A program made the position numbers and the translations under genes. The notes beneath the pieces were generated by a model. The model made no database searches. It had not been told where the DNA came from and worked only from the letters and a program-made list of their open reading frames with translations. Shown here piece after piece: positions 18,660 through 29,300 of a stretch of 64,000 nucleotides of DNA. The DNA is from Corynebacterium glucuronolyticum DSM 44120. GTDB taxonomy: Bacteria; Actinomycetota; Actinomycetes; Mycobacteriales; Mycobacteriaceae. The first letter of the stretch is position 1; each line of letters starts with the position of its first letter. The stretch is taken from positions 2,802,770 through 2,866,769 of the forward strand of contig NZ_CP047452.1 of NCBI RefSeq assembly GCF_030440595.1. Reading direction: 5' to 3'.

Positions 18660-19799
18660 TTACCCGGGTGGGCTGGGGTCGATGGGGATGCCGAGTTGCA
18701 TCCGGGCAAGACGCACCGCACCGCCTTGGGCACACGGGTGCATGTTGAGTTTCAGCGGGCCACCAAAGGCAGGCTGCCAGTATTCCAGGCCATCGATTCG
18801 CACCATGTGACCATGCTTCGGCTTATCCAGATCATCATCGTTAATGCCATTGTGGTAGTCACACAACACCATCAAGTTCTCTGATACGGTTTTCCCACCA
18901 TGCTTCACCGGTTTAATGTGATGAATCTGCGACTTACTGGCGGGTCTGCCGCAGCCGGGCCAGGCGCACACCGGGTTACGGGTTGATTGAATAAACCGCT
19001 CCAACGGATCCGCACCACGAGAATCCGGTGTCATCTCCACCCGATACACACCAAAATCCTTCGGCCCCAAAGGACTAACAAGAGCAACAAGACGCTCCTC
19101 AGCAAGCTTTGCCCGCACGATCTCTTCACCGGAGATGGTGGCACCGTTAGTCATGGAGAAAACAAACTTCCCCCGCTCCATCTCCGTAACGTGAACATAC
19201 GGCATCGTAAACGGAATCACCAACAACGGGACAGCAACAGGGGGAAGCTCCCCATCATTAGCCGCAAGCGCAAGCTTGATCAAACCATCGGCAGGACACT
19301 TCGTGTCCGTTGCTTGTGCCCGGTCAAAAATCTGCTTCACCCGCGACGACTCCGCCGTCAAGGTGAGGGTTGCGAACGTGGAATTCGGGATCGCCCGATA
19401 CGTCAACTTCTTATCCGGATTATCCGCCCGGGTGTACTCCTGCAGGAGACGCGCACCCTCCGCGTTAATCGCGGTGATGTCCCGACCATAGGGAACAAGA
19501 GCCTCACGGATCGTCCACGCATGCTTCTTCGGCAGCTTCACCACAAACCGCTCAATAGCCTTCAGCGAAGCAAAACTACACCCGGCCACGGTGGCCTTTT
19601 CACGGGCTAGCTCCTGCTTACGTGGGGCGCTGGCGCGCCCAAAGTAGATACCAGCAAGCTTCTTAATATCGTGGGCGGTCGTTGGATCATAACCCAGGCG
19701 AACCAAAGCTTTTTTGGACATGCCAAACGCCTCCCCGGCGATCACCATCGCCTGCGACAGGAGGGAAGCACATTCCGTTAAAGCGGTCATGCCACACAC
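18660..19799 (-). CDS. 13E12-type (DUF222) HNH endonuclease domain protein
   Basis: The 379-residue product has a long DUF222-like N-terminal region and a C-terminal HNH motif (about 285-325: CAWPGC, then HHIKP, an asparagine in SENLMVLC, and YHNG). Two Cys pairs probably bind structural zinc. Such genes occur as multicopy REP13E12-like elements in actinobacteria; their biological role is unclear, and homing or phage attachment have been linked to them. The flanking duplicated hairpin repeat and gene remnant on its 3' side fit a mobile history. A DnaA-box-like TGTGGATAA lies 44 bases upstream. Confidence 0.88.
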   Translation of the reverse strand: MCGMTALTECASLLSQAMVIAGEAFGMSKKALVRLGYDPTTAHDIKKLAGIYFGRASAPRKQELAREKATVAGCSFASLKAIERFVVKLPKKHAWTIREALVPYGRDITAINAEGARLLQEYTRADNPDKKLTYRAIPNSTFATLTLTAESSRVKQIFDRAQATDTKCPADGLIKLALAANDGELPPVAVPLLVIPFTMPYVHVTEMERGKFVFSMTNGATISGEEIVRAKLAEERLVALVSPLGPKDFGVYRVEMTPDSRGADPLERFIQSTRNPVCAWPGCGRPASKSQIHHIKPVKHGGKTVSENLMVLCDYHNGINDDDLDKPKHGHMVRIDGLEYWQPAFGGPLKLNMHPCAQGGAVRLARMQLGIPIDPSPPG

Positions 19800-19842
19800 A
19801 ATAAAGCGCGTAGGGGAGGGTGCAAAGGGTGCGCTTGGAATC

Positions 19843-19851
19843 TGTGGATAA
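19843..19851 (-). promoter_or_regulatory. Single perfect DnaA box
   Basis: TGTGGATAA on the plus strand is TTATCCACA on the minus strand, between the VanZ-like gene and the HNH gene. One isolated 9-mer can occur by chance in 64 kb. Confidence 0.4.
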
Positions 19852-19871
19852 CTCGGGTGGGGCTGCGGAGG

Positions 19872-20333
19872 TTATGCACAAAGTGCAGCTAGATAGAGGG
19901 TGACGATGAAGGCGAGGGCGAGGAGGATGGGCGTCGACAAGCTAAAGCGGGGGGAGAGCCAGACGCCGAGGGCTGTGCCGACGGTGTTCTGGAGGACGTC
20001 GTTAAGGTCGGTGAAGCCGAGGGCGAAGGCGAATTGGGAGAGCTCGACGAGGAGTGAGACGGCGAGGCCGAGGAGGACCGGGTGGCGGGCGCGGTGGGCG
20101 AGGACCCAGCCCAGGGGGACGAAGAGGATTATGTTGCTGACCAGGTAATATAAGGGGATTATTGGGGAGGAGTAGCGGAAAAAATCCCCGAAGGGGAGGA
20201 GGCGAAGCGCCCGCGTGTGGTGGACGCTTGCCTCCCAAAGTCCGGGGATGGAGACGGCGGATTTACCTACCGTGAGCAGGACAATCAGGCCGAGGGCGGC
20301 GGCGAGGGTCGCCCAAAAGCGTGTCCTGGACAT
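19872..20333 (-). CDS. VanZ-like membrane protein
   Basis: The 153-residue protein has four predicted membrane helices. It shows the VanZ pattern NIILFVPLGW followed by SLLVELSQFAFALGFTDLNDVLQNTVGTALG. VanZ of enterococci gives low-level teicoplanin resistance; most chromosomal homologues have no known role and I infer none. It starts 3 bases after the DUF1846 stop on the same strand. Confidence 0.85.
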   Translation of the reverse strand: MSRTRFWATLAAALGLIVLLTVGKSAVSIPGLWEASVHHTRALRLLPFGDFFRYSSPIIPLYYLVSNIILFVPLGWVLAHRARHPVLLGLAVSLLVELSQFAFALGFTDLNDVLQNTVGTALGVWLSPRFSLSTPILLALAFIVTLYLAALCA

Positions 20334-20336
20334 GGA

Positions 20337-21824
20337 TTACTTCTTCTTGTAAAGGGATTTGCGCTGGTAGACGGGTTCGCTGGTGACGAGGATGCCGAGG
20401 TTGCGGAAGATGCCTTCGTCGACAGAGCCGAGGATGGTTGTCGTGTGGACGTCGCAGCCGCAGAGATTGCCCAGCTCATCCAGTGCGCGGCGGGCGTTTT
20501 CGTCTGTGGACGCAGACACCGAGAGGGCGATGAGGACCTCGTCGGTGTGCAGGCGGGGGTTCTTCGAGCCGAGGTGCTTGGTTTTGAGCGTTTGGATCGG
20601 CTCGATGGACTCGGGGGAGAGGAGGTCGATGGTCTTATCGATCCCCGCGAGGTGTTTTAGGGCGTTCAAGACCATTGCCGAACAACAGCCGAGAAGAGGG
20701 GACGTCTTACCAGTGATGATGGTGCCGTCGACAAGCTCAAGAGCGGAGGCGGGGGCGCCGGTGAGCTCTGCAAGCTCCTTGGCCGGGGCGACGACCCGAC
20801 GATCCTTGGTGGACAGACCGGCCTTGGCCATGACCATCGCGGCGCGGGAGGAAAGGGTATCATCCAGGGCGTTTTGCTTCTCCTCGACGCGGGCCTTGAA
20901 GTAGCGGCGGATGATTTCCTGGCCGGCGGCCTCGCGGCAGACCTCATCGTCGACAATGCAATTACCAGCCATGTTGACGCCCATGTCCGTGGGGGAGTTG
21001 TAGGGGCAGCTGCCCGTGGCCTTCTCCAAAAGCGTCTTGAGCAGCGGGAACGACTCCACATCACGGTTGTAGCTGGAGACCTGCTTGCCGTAGGCGGCGA
21101 GGTGGAAGGGGTCGATGACGTTGAGGTCCGCGAGATCCACCGTCGCCGATTCATAGGCGAGATTCACCGGGTGTTCAAGCGGGAGATTCCAGATGGGGAA
21201 CGTCTCAAACTTCGCGTAACCTGCGGGAATGCCGCGCTTGTTATCGTGATAGACCTGCGAAAGACACGTGGCGAGCTTGCCGGAACCCGGGCCGGGAGCG
21301 GTGACAATGATGAGGTCACGGGAGGTTTCCACGTACTCGTTGCGTCCGAAGCCCTCCTCCGACACGATCGTGTCCGGATTGTTGGGATAACCAGGGATAA
21401 CGCGGTGGCGGCGGACGGTGAGACCGAGGCGCTCGAGCCGATCGCGGAAATCGAAAGCCAGCGTGTTATCGTCCTCGAACTGCGTGATGACCACCGTCTG
21501 CACAAGGAAGCCGCGGTCACGGAAAATATCAATGAGACGCAATACGTCGTCCTCATAAGTGATGCCAAGGTCCGCGCGCACCTTCTGGCGCTGCAGATCC
21601 TTGGCATTCATGCAGACGAGGATTTCCAGCTCGTCTTTGAGGGTCTCCAACATTGCGATTTTGTTGTCGGGGGTGAACCCTGGGAGCACGCGCGAGGCGT
21701 GATAGTCATCGAACAGCTTGCCACCCATCTCCAGGTACAGCTTCCCGCCGATGGAGTCCCGTCGCTCGGCGATGTGCGCCGATTGCATCTGTATATACTT
21801 ATCGCGATCAAATCCTCGTTTCAC
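20337..21824 (-). CDS. DUF1846 family protein
   Basis: The roughly 495-residue protein matches the DUF1846 family from [14 protein letters not shown] through [20 protein letters not shown] (about 190-210, nucleotide-binding-like) to the C-terminal [18 protein letters not shown] segment. Structural homologues look like nucleotide-binding or aminotransfer enzymes, but no activity is established. The frame opens at TTG 21863; I chose GTG 21824 because it gives the usual family N-terminus. It is divergent from the nei gene. Confidence 0.85.
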   Translation of the reverse strand: MKRGFDRDKYIQMQSAHIAERRDSIGGKLYLEMGGKLFDDYHASRVLPGFTPDNKIAMLETLKDELEILVCMNAKDLQRQKVRADLGITYEDDVLRLIDIFRDRGFLVQTVVITQFEDDNTLAFDFRDRLERLGLTVRRHRVIPGYPNNPDTIVSEEGFGRNEYVETSRDLIIVTAPGPGSGKLATCLSQVYHDNKRGIPAGYAKFETFPIWNLPLEHPVNLAYESATVDLADLNVIDPFHLAAYGKQVSSYNRDVESFPLLKTLLEKATGSCPYNSPTDMGVNMAGNCIVDDEVCREAAGQEIIRRYFKARVEEKQNALDDTLSSRAAMVMAKAGLSTKDRRVVAPAKELAELTGAPASALELVDGTIITGKTSPLLGCCSAMVLNALKHLAGIDKTIDLLSPESIEPIQTLKTKHLGSKNPRLHTDEVLIALSVSASTDENARRALDELGNLCGCDVHTTTILGSVDEGIFRNLGILVTSEPVYQRKSLYKKK

Positions 21825-21895
21825 GTTCTTCCAGCGTAGCAGAGGTTGGGGTGGGTCTTTCAAAACGTTAGGTCAACGGGCATTTTGGTGTGCAT

Positions 21896-21901
21896 TAGAA
21901 T
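21896..21901 (+). promoter_or_regulatory. Putative -10 element of nei (leaderless)
   Basis: TAGAAT lies 8 nt before the ATG at 21910, with no Shine-Dalgarno in between. The -35 is not clear. Confidence 0.45.
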
Positions 21902-21909
21902 GGGTCGGT

Positions 21910-22689
21910 ATGCCAGAAGGTCATGTGATTCACCGGTTAGCGCGCACACTCACGGACACGTTTGGGGGAAAGCCGGTCGACGTTTCGTCCCCACAAGGTC
22001 GGTTCAGCACCGAGGCCGACGTGCTAAATGGGGCGGAGCTTATCGATGCCTTCGCGCACGGCAAGCAGCTCTTCATCCGCTTTGCGGGGGAGAGGTACAT
22101 CCACATTCACCTCGGGTTGATTGGGAAGTTCAAAGTCGCGCCGCTGGCGGCGCCGGTCGGTGTCGTGCGGCTGCGGATTGCCAACGGAGAGATGGCAGCA
22201 GACCTGCATGGGCCCCAGTGGTGCCGGTTGGTGTTGAAGTCTGATGTAGAGAGGGCCCGTGACAAGCTAGGAAGCGATCCACTAGAAAACGGTGCGATTG
22301 CACCGAACCTGGCGCGGGTGCGACGCACAATTGGGGCAGCGCTCATGGACCAGTCGCTGTATGCCGGCGTGGGCAACATTTACCGTTGTGAGGTGCTGTT
22401 TCGGCAGGGAATCTCTCCGTTTGCGCCGGCAGCGGCGGTCGACGGGCAGGCGCTCTGGGACGACCTCGTGCAGCTCATGGAGTATGGGGCACGAACCGGG
22501 CGGATCGACACCGTGCGGGCGGAGCACTCGCCGGAGGCGCAGGGACGGCCGCCGCGCGAGGACGCGCACGGCGGGGAGGTGTACGTGTACCGGCGGGCGG
22601 GCCAGCCGTGTCTGGTATGCGGGACGCCGGTGGAGATGACGGTGGACGGCGGGCGGAAGCTGTACTGGTGTCCGACGTGCCAGGCGTAG
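21910..22689 (+). CDS. nei: Endonuclease VIII-like DNA glycosylase (Fpg/Nei family)
   Basis: The 259-residue bifunctional glycosylase/AP lyase removes oxidised bases. The N-terminal catalytic proline and glutamate are intact in MPEGH, the form typical of Nei rather than MutM. The H2TH region contains MDQSLYAGVGNIYRCEVLF. The C-terminal zinc finger has CLVC and CPTC. The in-frame ATG at 21718 is rejected because the catalytic Pro must be residue 2. It is likely transcribed leaderless. Confidence 0.93.
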   Translation: MPEGHVIHRLARTLTDTFGGKPVDVSSPQGRFSTEADVLNGAELIDAFAHGKQLFIRFAGERYIHIHLGLIGKFKVAPLAAPVGVVRLRIANGEMAADLHGPQWCRLVLKSDVERARDKLGSDPLENGAIAPNLARVRRTIGAALMDQSLYAGVGNIYRCEVLFRQGISPFAPAAAVDGQALWDDLVQLMEYGARTGRIDTVRAEHSPEAQGRPPREDAHGGEVYVYRRAGQPCLVCGTPVEMTVDGGRKLYWCPTCQA

Positions 22690-22722
22690 GTTGCTTAGGG
22701 GCGCTTGCTGGCCTTGGGGCGC

Positions 22723-23061
22723 CTACCAGTTGTAATAGGGGATGAGCGGGTCGGCGTCAGCGTGCTCGGCGCGGTGGGTGATGGTGAGGCGACCAATGAC
22801 CCAGCCGACGAACGCGACGATGGCGAGGCACAGGGCGCCGAGGAGCCAGCCGTGCGGGTCGGTGGAGGAAAAGAGGCTGGTCATGCCGATGGCCTTGGCG
22901 TAATCGGTGAGCGCAAAAGTGCAGTTGCCGTTTTCGAAGATGGTGATGATGCGGGGATCCTCACTGGTGTCGAGGAAGTGGAACCAGACGGCGGTTTTGA
23001 GCAGGAGAGACGCCGTGATGCCACTGAGGCCGACGCCGACTGTTCGCATGGCCTGTTTCAT
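22723..23061 (-). CDS. Small membrane protein of unknown function
   Basis: The 112-residue product has an N-terminal hydrophobic segment, an extracytoplasmic loop containing FENGNCTFALTDYAKAIG, and a strong TM helix near residues 72-90 (LLGALCLAIVAFVGWVIG). It is convergent with nei and downstream of the parS palindrome. I do not recognise the family. Confidence 0.6.
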   Translation of the reverse strand: MKQAMRTVGVGLSGITASLLLKTAVWFHFLDTSEDPRIITIFENGNCTFALTDYAKAIGMTSLFSSTDPHGWLLGALCLAIVAFVGWVIGRLTITHRAEHADADPLIPYYNW

Positions 23062-23220
23062 CTCCGTGCACGCTCCTTTTGCCTGTTGAATCGCCTTGTC
23101 CTACTTTCGTTTATGCACGGTAACAACTTTTGAGCCGGGAATAAAGTAGCAGTTTTCGCTCTTCAATAATAGCGGGCTTATAGTGGCTGGACAGGTTCGT
23201 TGTCATGTCTGATATACCAG

Positions 23221-23258
23221 ACAGATGGCCGAGTTTCACGTGAAACTCGGCCATCTGT
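23221..23258. repeat. 38-bp perfect palindrome centred on a parS site
   Basis: Both 19-base arms (ACAGATGGCCGAGTTTCAC and its reverse complement) match exactly with no loop. The centre is the parS core. On the plus strand it is followed by GTGTTTTAT. It lies 76 bases beyond the stop of the large surface-protein gene, so as RNA it could also be a terminator hairpin. Confidence 0.9.
23233..23246. promoter_or_regulatory. parS: parS site 1 (ParB-binding)
   Basis: GTTTCACGTGAAAC is an exact match to the core of the bacterial parS consensus. It is intergenic and embedded in the 38-bp palindrome. parA and parB lie about 36 kb away in the same window. Confidence 0.92.
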
Positions 23259-23334
23259 GTGTTTTATGGAGTTATCTCGGGGGCGCTTTTAGTTTGGTAT
23301 TACCTTACCGTTTCGCACCCTTGAGTGTGCATCC

Positions 23335-26300
23335 TTACTCCGCATCCTTACGGCGGCGGAGTGCGATGAACGCGCCACCCAAAAGCAGGGAGAGGAAGCC
23401 GATGGTGAGCGCCAGCTGCACATACTGCGCGCCGGTCTCAGCCAGAGCGGAATCCTTCTTGGAGTGCTTCCCGGGCTTTTGATTGGTAGCACCATTTCCG
23501 GAGCGAGTCGGCTCGCCCGCCTCGCCACGGCCCTTCGGGGACTGCGGCGACGGATCCTGCTTGCCAGGGGCCTGCTTGCCAGGGGCCTGCTTGCCAGGGG
23601 CCTGCTTGCCGGGGGCTTGCTGTCCCGGTGCCGTCTGGCCAGGAGCCTGCGGGAGATCCGGGAGGGCGTGGCGACCTGGCGCGGAGCCCGTGTCTACGAT
23701 GCCGAACTGATCCAGTGCCCAGGCACCGCCACCCAACAGAGCGAGGCCACCGAGGATGCCACCGATGATGGCACCAGCCTTTTCCTCCTCGGAGGAGCCG
23801 TTGGCCGGTGGGGTGGGCGTGTCAGACTTGGCGATCGTCACGCTCTTGCTGACGAGATCCTTCGAGCCGTCGGGGTAGGTGACCTCAATCGGGATGACAT
23901 AGGGCCCGTCCTTGATGTTCGCCGGCGGATTGAGAGTGAGCTTGCCGGTCTTTGGATCGATCTTCGCCCACGCCGGAGCGTCCTTACCGAGGGCGAACTT
24001 CGTGCCCTTCGGCATCGTCTCCGTTGCCTCCGTAGCCGGATCATCAAAGGACGGCGTGACCACAATGCCCGAACCACCAGGAACGATCGGCTTCGCATCC
24101 GGGTACCGCGGCTCCGCCGTATCCTTCGATTCCTTCACCTCGGCAACCAGCGTCGCCTTGGAGATGACCTCACCGTTCGCCAGACCCTCAACCTTGATCT
24201 CATAATCGCCGGGTTCTGCGTTAGCCGGGGCATCGATGGTGACCTCACCCGTTTTCTTATCAATCGTCACGTTCCAGCCATCCGGGAAGGAAACCAGCCG
24301 GAAAGTGGAGCCGGGAACAACCTGATCGCCCAGGTTCGTCTTCACCTTCACAGGCTCATCGCCAACCGTCGTCTTCGGGTAGGCGAGCTTCGAATTCGCG
24401 ATCATGACGCGCTGGTAGACGATGCCCTTGGAGCCGTCGGCATAGGTGACCTCGATCGGGATGCGGTGAGCACCCGTCGGGACATCTGCCGCCGGAGCGA
24501 TGGTGAGCTCACCGGTCTCCGGATCGATGGTCACCCACTTCGGAGCACCCTCACCGAGGGCGAACTTTGTGCCCTCGGGCTTTGTCTCCTTCGTATCTGC
24601 GGTAGTGGGATCGTCGAAGGTCGGTGCCTTCACCTTGTCCGTGGTGCCGGCGAAGATCACCGGGGTTGTGCCCGGGTAGTACGGCTGCGCCGTGTCCTTC
24701 GTCGGGCGGGCAGCGGGCTTTTCGACGACGACCGGGACGTTGACGATCTCCGTCGAGTGATCGCCGTAGGTGACCTCTACGGGGACGAGGTAGCCGCCGG
24801 GCTGAACCTTGTCCGTGGGCTTCAGAGTGAGCGCACCGGAAGTGGGGTCGACGGTGACCCAATCGAGGTTCGGGTCCCCGGGGGCCGTCGACAAGCCAAA
24901 GGAGACATCCGCAGGCTTTTCCTCCGCCGCGTCCGTGGTCGGATCATCGAAGGACGGGGCGGGGACGGTGACGTCCGTGCCCTGCTCAACGCGGGTGGCG
25001 GCACCCGGGTAGAAGGGCTGCGTCGTCTGCGCCTCGGTGAGCGTGGGCTCCTCCTTCGGATCCGTGACAACGACCGTGACCTGCGTCATCACCGTCTTGG
25101 TCACACCACCGACGGTGACCTCGACGGGAATCTCGTAAGTGCCAGCCGGAACGTCCGCACCGGGATTTGCCGTGACCTGGCCGGTCTTGGGATCGACGGA
25201 GACCCAATTCGGTGCGTCAGCACCGAGCTTGTAGGAGGTACCTTCCGGAACGCGCTCGACGTGCCCGGTAAACGGGTCGTCGACAGACGGCGGATCGATG
25301 GTGAGTGTCTCGCCGCGCTCGACCGGGTGGGCGGGGCCGTAACTCGGGGTGAGCATCGGGCGCTCGCGCACCGTGATCGTCGACTCGATGACATCCTTCG
25401 TACCATCAGGGTAGGTGACCTGCACCTTTACCGGGTACGTACCGGGCTGCGCAGCGGCCGGGGGTGTCGCAGTAACCGTACCCGTCTCTGGGTTCACCGT
25501 GACCCAACTCGGGTTGTCTGGATCGCCGGCGAAGGTCGTCTCCGCCGGGGGCTGGACCGGGAACTGCGGGGAGAGCGAGATCTCATTGCCGGCGGTGACC
25601 GGCGCGGTGGACAACGTACCGTTGGGCACATTCTCCGTGGCCAGGCGCGGATTATAGGTATCGGCATCCGTCACCGGCTTCTTGACCAGCACCGGAACCA
25701 TGACCGTATCCGTGGAGCCGTCCTCGTAGGTGACGACAACGGGGACATTATAGGTGCCCGGCGCGATGTCCTTACCCGGCTTCGCGGTGAACTCGCCGGT
25801 AGCTGCGTCGACAGAGGCCCATTCCGGAGCGCTATCACCGAGTTTGTAGGAGGTACCAGCCGGAGCCTGCTCCTTCTCCTCGGTGCTCGGATCGTCGAAG
25901 CTCGGAGCCGGGATCTTTTCCTTAGCGCCGGCCTCGACCGGGGTGGCCGTGCTGGGGTAGCGCGGCTGGACCTTGTCGGCGGTCTCCTCCTTCTGCGCTG
26001 CCTCCGTCACGTTGACGGGAATGACAACCTTATCCGTCGAACCGTCGCTATAGGTGACCTCAATCGGGACGTTGTACGTCTGCGGATCCAGGCCCTCCGG
26101 CGGGTTGAGGGTGAGCTTGCCGGTCTGCGGGTCGACGGTCACCCAATCCGGAGCGTCCGCACCGAGCTTGTAGGAGGTGCCCGCCGGGGCTTCCTCCTTC
26201 TCCTCGGTCGCCGGATCGTCGAAGCTCGGGCCGGAGACAACCTTGTCCTTCTCGCCCGCTGCGACCGTGGCGGTGGGGGAGGAGGGGCCGGGGTTGAGCT

Positions 26301-29300
26301 GCTGGCTCAGATCCTTCGGTATGGGCAGAACCGTCACCGTCACCGGGATGCGGTCGGTGGAGCCATCCGGGTAGGTGGCGACAACCGTACCGGTGTAGGC
26401 CTGCGGTTCCACCTCGGCACCAGGGGCGATCGTGGCGGCACCGGTGTTGGGATCTACGGTGATCCAGTCCGGGCCCTCGAAGGAGAACGTGGTGCCCTCG
26501 GGGCGCTCCTCCTTCTCGGAGGTCGTCGGATCGTCGAAGCTCGGGACCGTGGACTTTACGGTCTGACCCGCCTGAACAGCGTTATCGTTGGCCTTGTAGC
26601 GAGGCTCCGCGATCTGCGCCGTCTTCTTCGGCTGGGCGGAAACCGTCACCGGGACGAAGTACGTATCCGTCGTGCCGTCGGGGTAGGTGACCTCAACCGG
26701 GACGTTGTACGTGGCCGGCTCGGTGCCTGCGGGCGGGGTGGCGGTGAGCTCGCCGGTTGTCGGATCGACCTTTACCCAATCCGGTGCTGCCTTTCCTGTG
26801 GCGTAGGTTGCGGTGACCGGGGCTTTGTCATTGACCCAGCCGGGGGCCTTTACCTTCGCCGTTTCACCCGCGGTGACCTTCGCTTCGTCCGGCGTTGCCG
26901 GATCGTAGGTGACCTTATCCTCCGGGGTCTCGGGGACCTCCTGGGCGGCGACGCGCACCGGTACCATGACGGTTCCCGTGGAACCGTCGGGGTAGGTGAC
27001 CTCAACCGGGACGTTGTACGTGCCCGGCTCGACCGTGGCACCGGGGCTGACCGTGAGCGACCCATCGGCGTTCACCGTCACCCACGTCGGGGCACCCGAG
27101 CCCTTCTCGAAGGTGGTGCCCGACGGGAGGGTGGTTCCATTCTCGCCCCTCGGGGCGGGGATGGTGGAGGATTCGCCCTGCGTCGTGGCCGGCGCATCCT
27201 CGTAATCCGGCTGGAACTCCACCGCCTGCTTCTCCGGCTCGGAGACAACGACGGTCACCGTGCCTTCATCGGTGGACTGATCCGCGTAGGTGACAACGAC
27301 GGGGATGTCGTAGGCCTTCGGATCGGTGCCCTTCGGCGGGTTGGCGGTGACCGCACCCGTCGTCGGGTCGATGGACACCCAGCTCGGAGCGCCGTCACCG
27401 AGGGAGAAGGTCGCACCTGCCGGGGCGGTTTCCGTTTCCTCGGTGTTCGGATCGTCGAAGCTCGGGGCGTCGCCCGTCACCGGGTCGCCACCAGCCTGGG
27501 CGGTGAGGTCCTTAGCCGGGTAGTACGGATCGTTGAGGGAGGCCTCCTTCGGTGCCTCCGTCACCGTGAACGGGACGTTCACCGTGTCCGTGGAGCCATC
27601 CGGGTAGGTGACAACAACCGGGATGGTGTGCTCGCCGGGCTCGAGATCCTTCGGCGGGTTGGCCGTGACCTCGCCCGTCTCGGGATCGACGGTAGCCCAG
27701 TCGGGAGCGCCCTCGCCCTTGGCGAAGGTCGTGCCCTCCGGCTTCTTGCCGGTATCGAAGGTGGGGGCGGGAACCGTAGCTGTGCCACCGGCCTGAACCG
27801 GGGTGTTGGCCTGTGGGTAGGACGGCTGGTTCGTGTCCGCGTCCTTTACCTTCGCGGTCACCTTCACCGGGATGTTGACCGTGTCGGTGGAGCCGTCCGG
27901 GTAGGTGACGACGACGGGAACGGTGTACTCGCCCGCCGGAACGTCCGCACCGGGCTTGACGGTGATCTCGCCGGTATTCGGGTCGACCGTGGCCCACTCC
28001 GGAACGTTGTCACCGGAGCCCTTGGCGAACCTCGTGCCCTCCGGGGCCTTTTCGACGCCGTCGGTGGTCGGGTCATCGAAGCTCGGGGCCGCGATGGTGG
28101 CCTCGGAACCGGCAGGAACCGTCGTCGTGGACGACGGGTACAGCGGCTGCGACGCATCGGCCGCGGGGAGGACCGTCACCGTGGCGTTGATGGTCTGCGT
28201 GGAACCATCCGGATAGGTGACGACGACCGGAATGGTGGTGTCACCGGCCGGAACGTTTGCACCGGGCTTGACGGTGATCTTACCGGTAGCGGGGTCGACC
28301 GTTACCCACCCCGGAACGTTGTCACCGGGGCCGAATGTAGAGCCCTCGGGGAGGGGGGAGCCGTCGACAAGCGTAGGAGCGGGGATGGTGACCGGCGCAT
28401 CCTTACCGACGACCGTCGGCTCGGGCGGGTAGGCAGCCTGGTTCTTCTCCGCATCCGTGACGTACTGGTTGACATGCACCGGAACGTTGACCCTGTCCGT
28501 GGTGCCATCCGGGTAGGTGACGACGACGGGAACGGTGTAATCGCCCGCCGGAACGTCCGCTCCGGGCTTGGCGGTGACGGTGCCGGTAGCGGGGTCGACC
28601 GTTGCCCACTCCGGAACGTTGTCACCGGTGCCCTTAGCGAACGTCGTGCCCTGCGGCATCTCCTCCTTCTCGGAGGTGCGCGGGCGATCGAAGGTGACAG
28701 GGATCGTCGTCTTGCCGCGCTGCGAAACCTCCGTTGCCTGCGGGTATGCGGGAACGTTGGCCTCGGCTTGAGTGAGCACCTTCTCCGTCACGACAACCGG
28801 GGCGGTGATCGTGTCCGTCGAACCGTCCGGATACGTCACTGTGACGGGAACCTCGTACGTTCCGACGGGGACCTCCGCATTCGGGCGCAGCGTGAGCATA
28901 CCGGTCTGCGGATCAACCTCGACCCAATCCCGTGCATCCGCTCCGGGGGCGAAGGTCGTACCAGCGGGAACGCGCTCCTGCACATCCGTTGTGTTCGGAT
29001 CATCGAAGCTCGGATCCGTCACCGAACCGCGGGAATCCTGCGCCACACTCGTGGGCGTGGAACCGTACGTGGGGCTGTACTTTTCTGCATCCGGCGTCCG
29101 CTTCGTTACCTCTACCGGCACGAACACGATATCGGAGGAACCGTCCGGGTAGTTGGCGCGGACCGGGACCTGGTAGACACCAGGCTTCGCGTCCTTCGGC
29201 GGGTTCGCGGTGACCGAACCATCCGGGTTCACCGTGACCCAGTCAGGAGCCGGCGTTGCGTCCGGGAAAATGCTGTTCAAGGCGGTGGCATCCGGCGCGT

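Noticed and set aside
18535..18735. Short minus-strand frames over the HNH terminator region
   Set aside because: P/S/R-rich translations crossing hairpins; the supported frame there is the separate truncated fragment.
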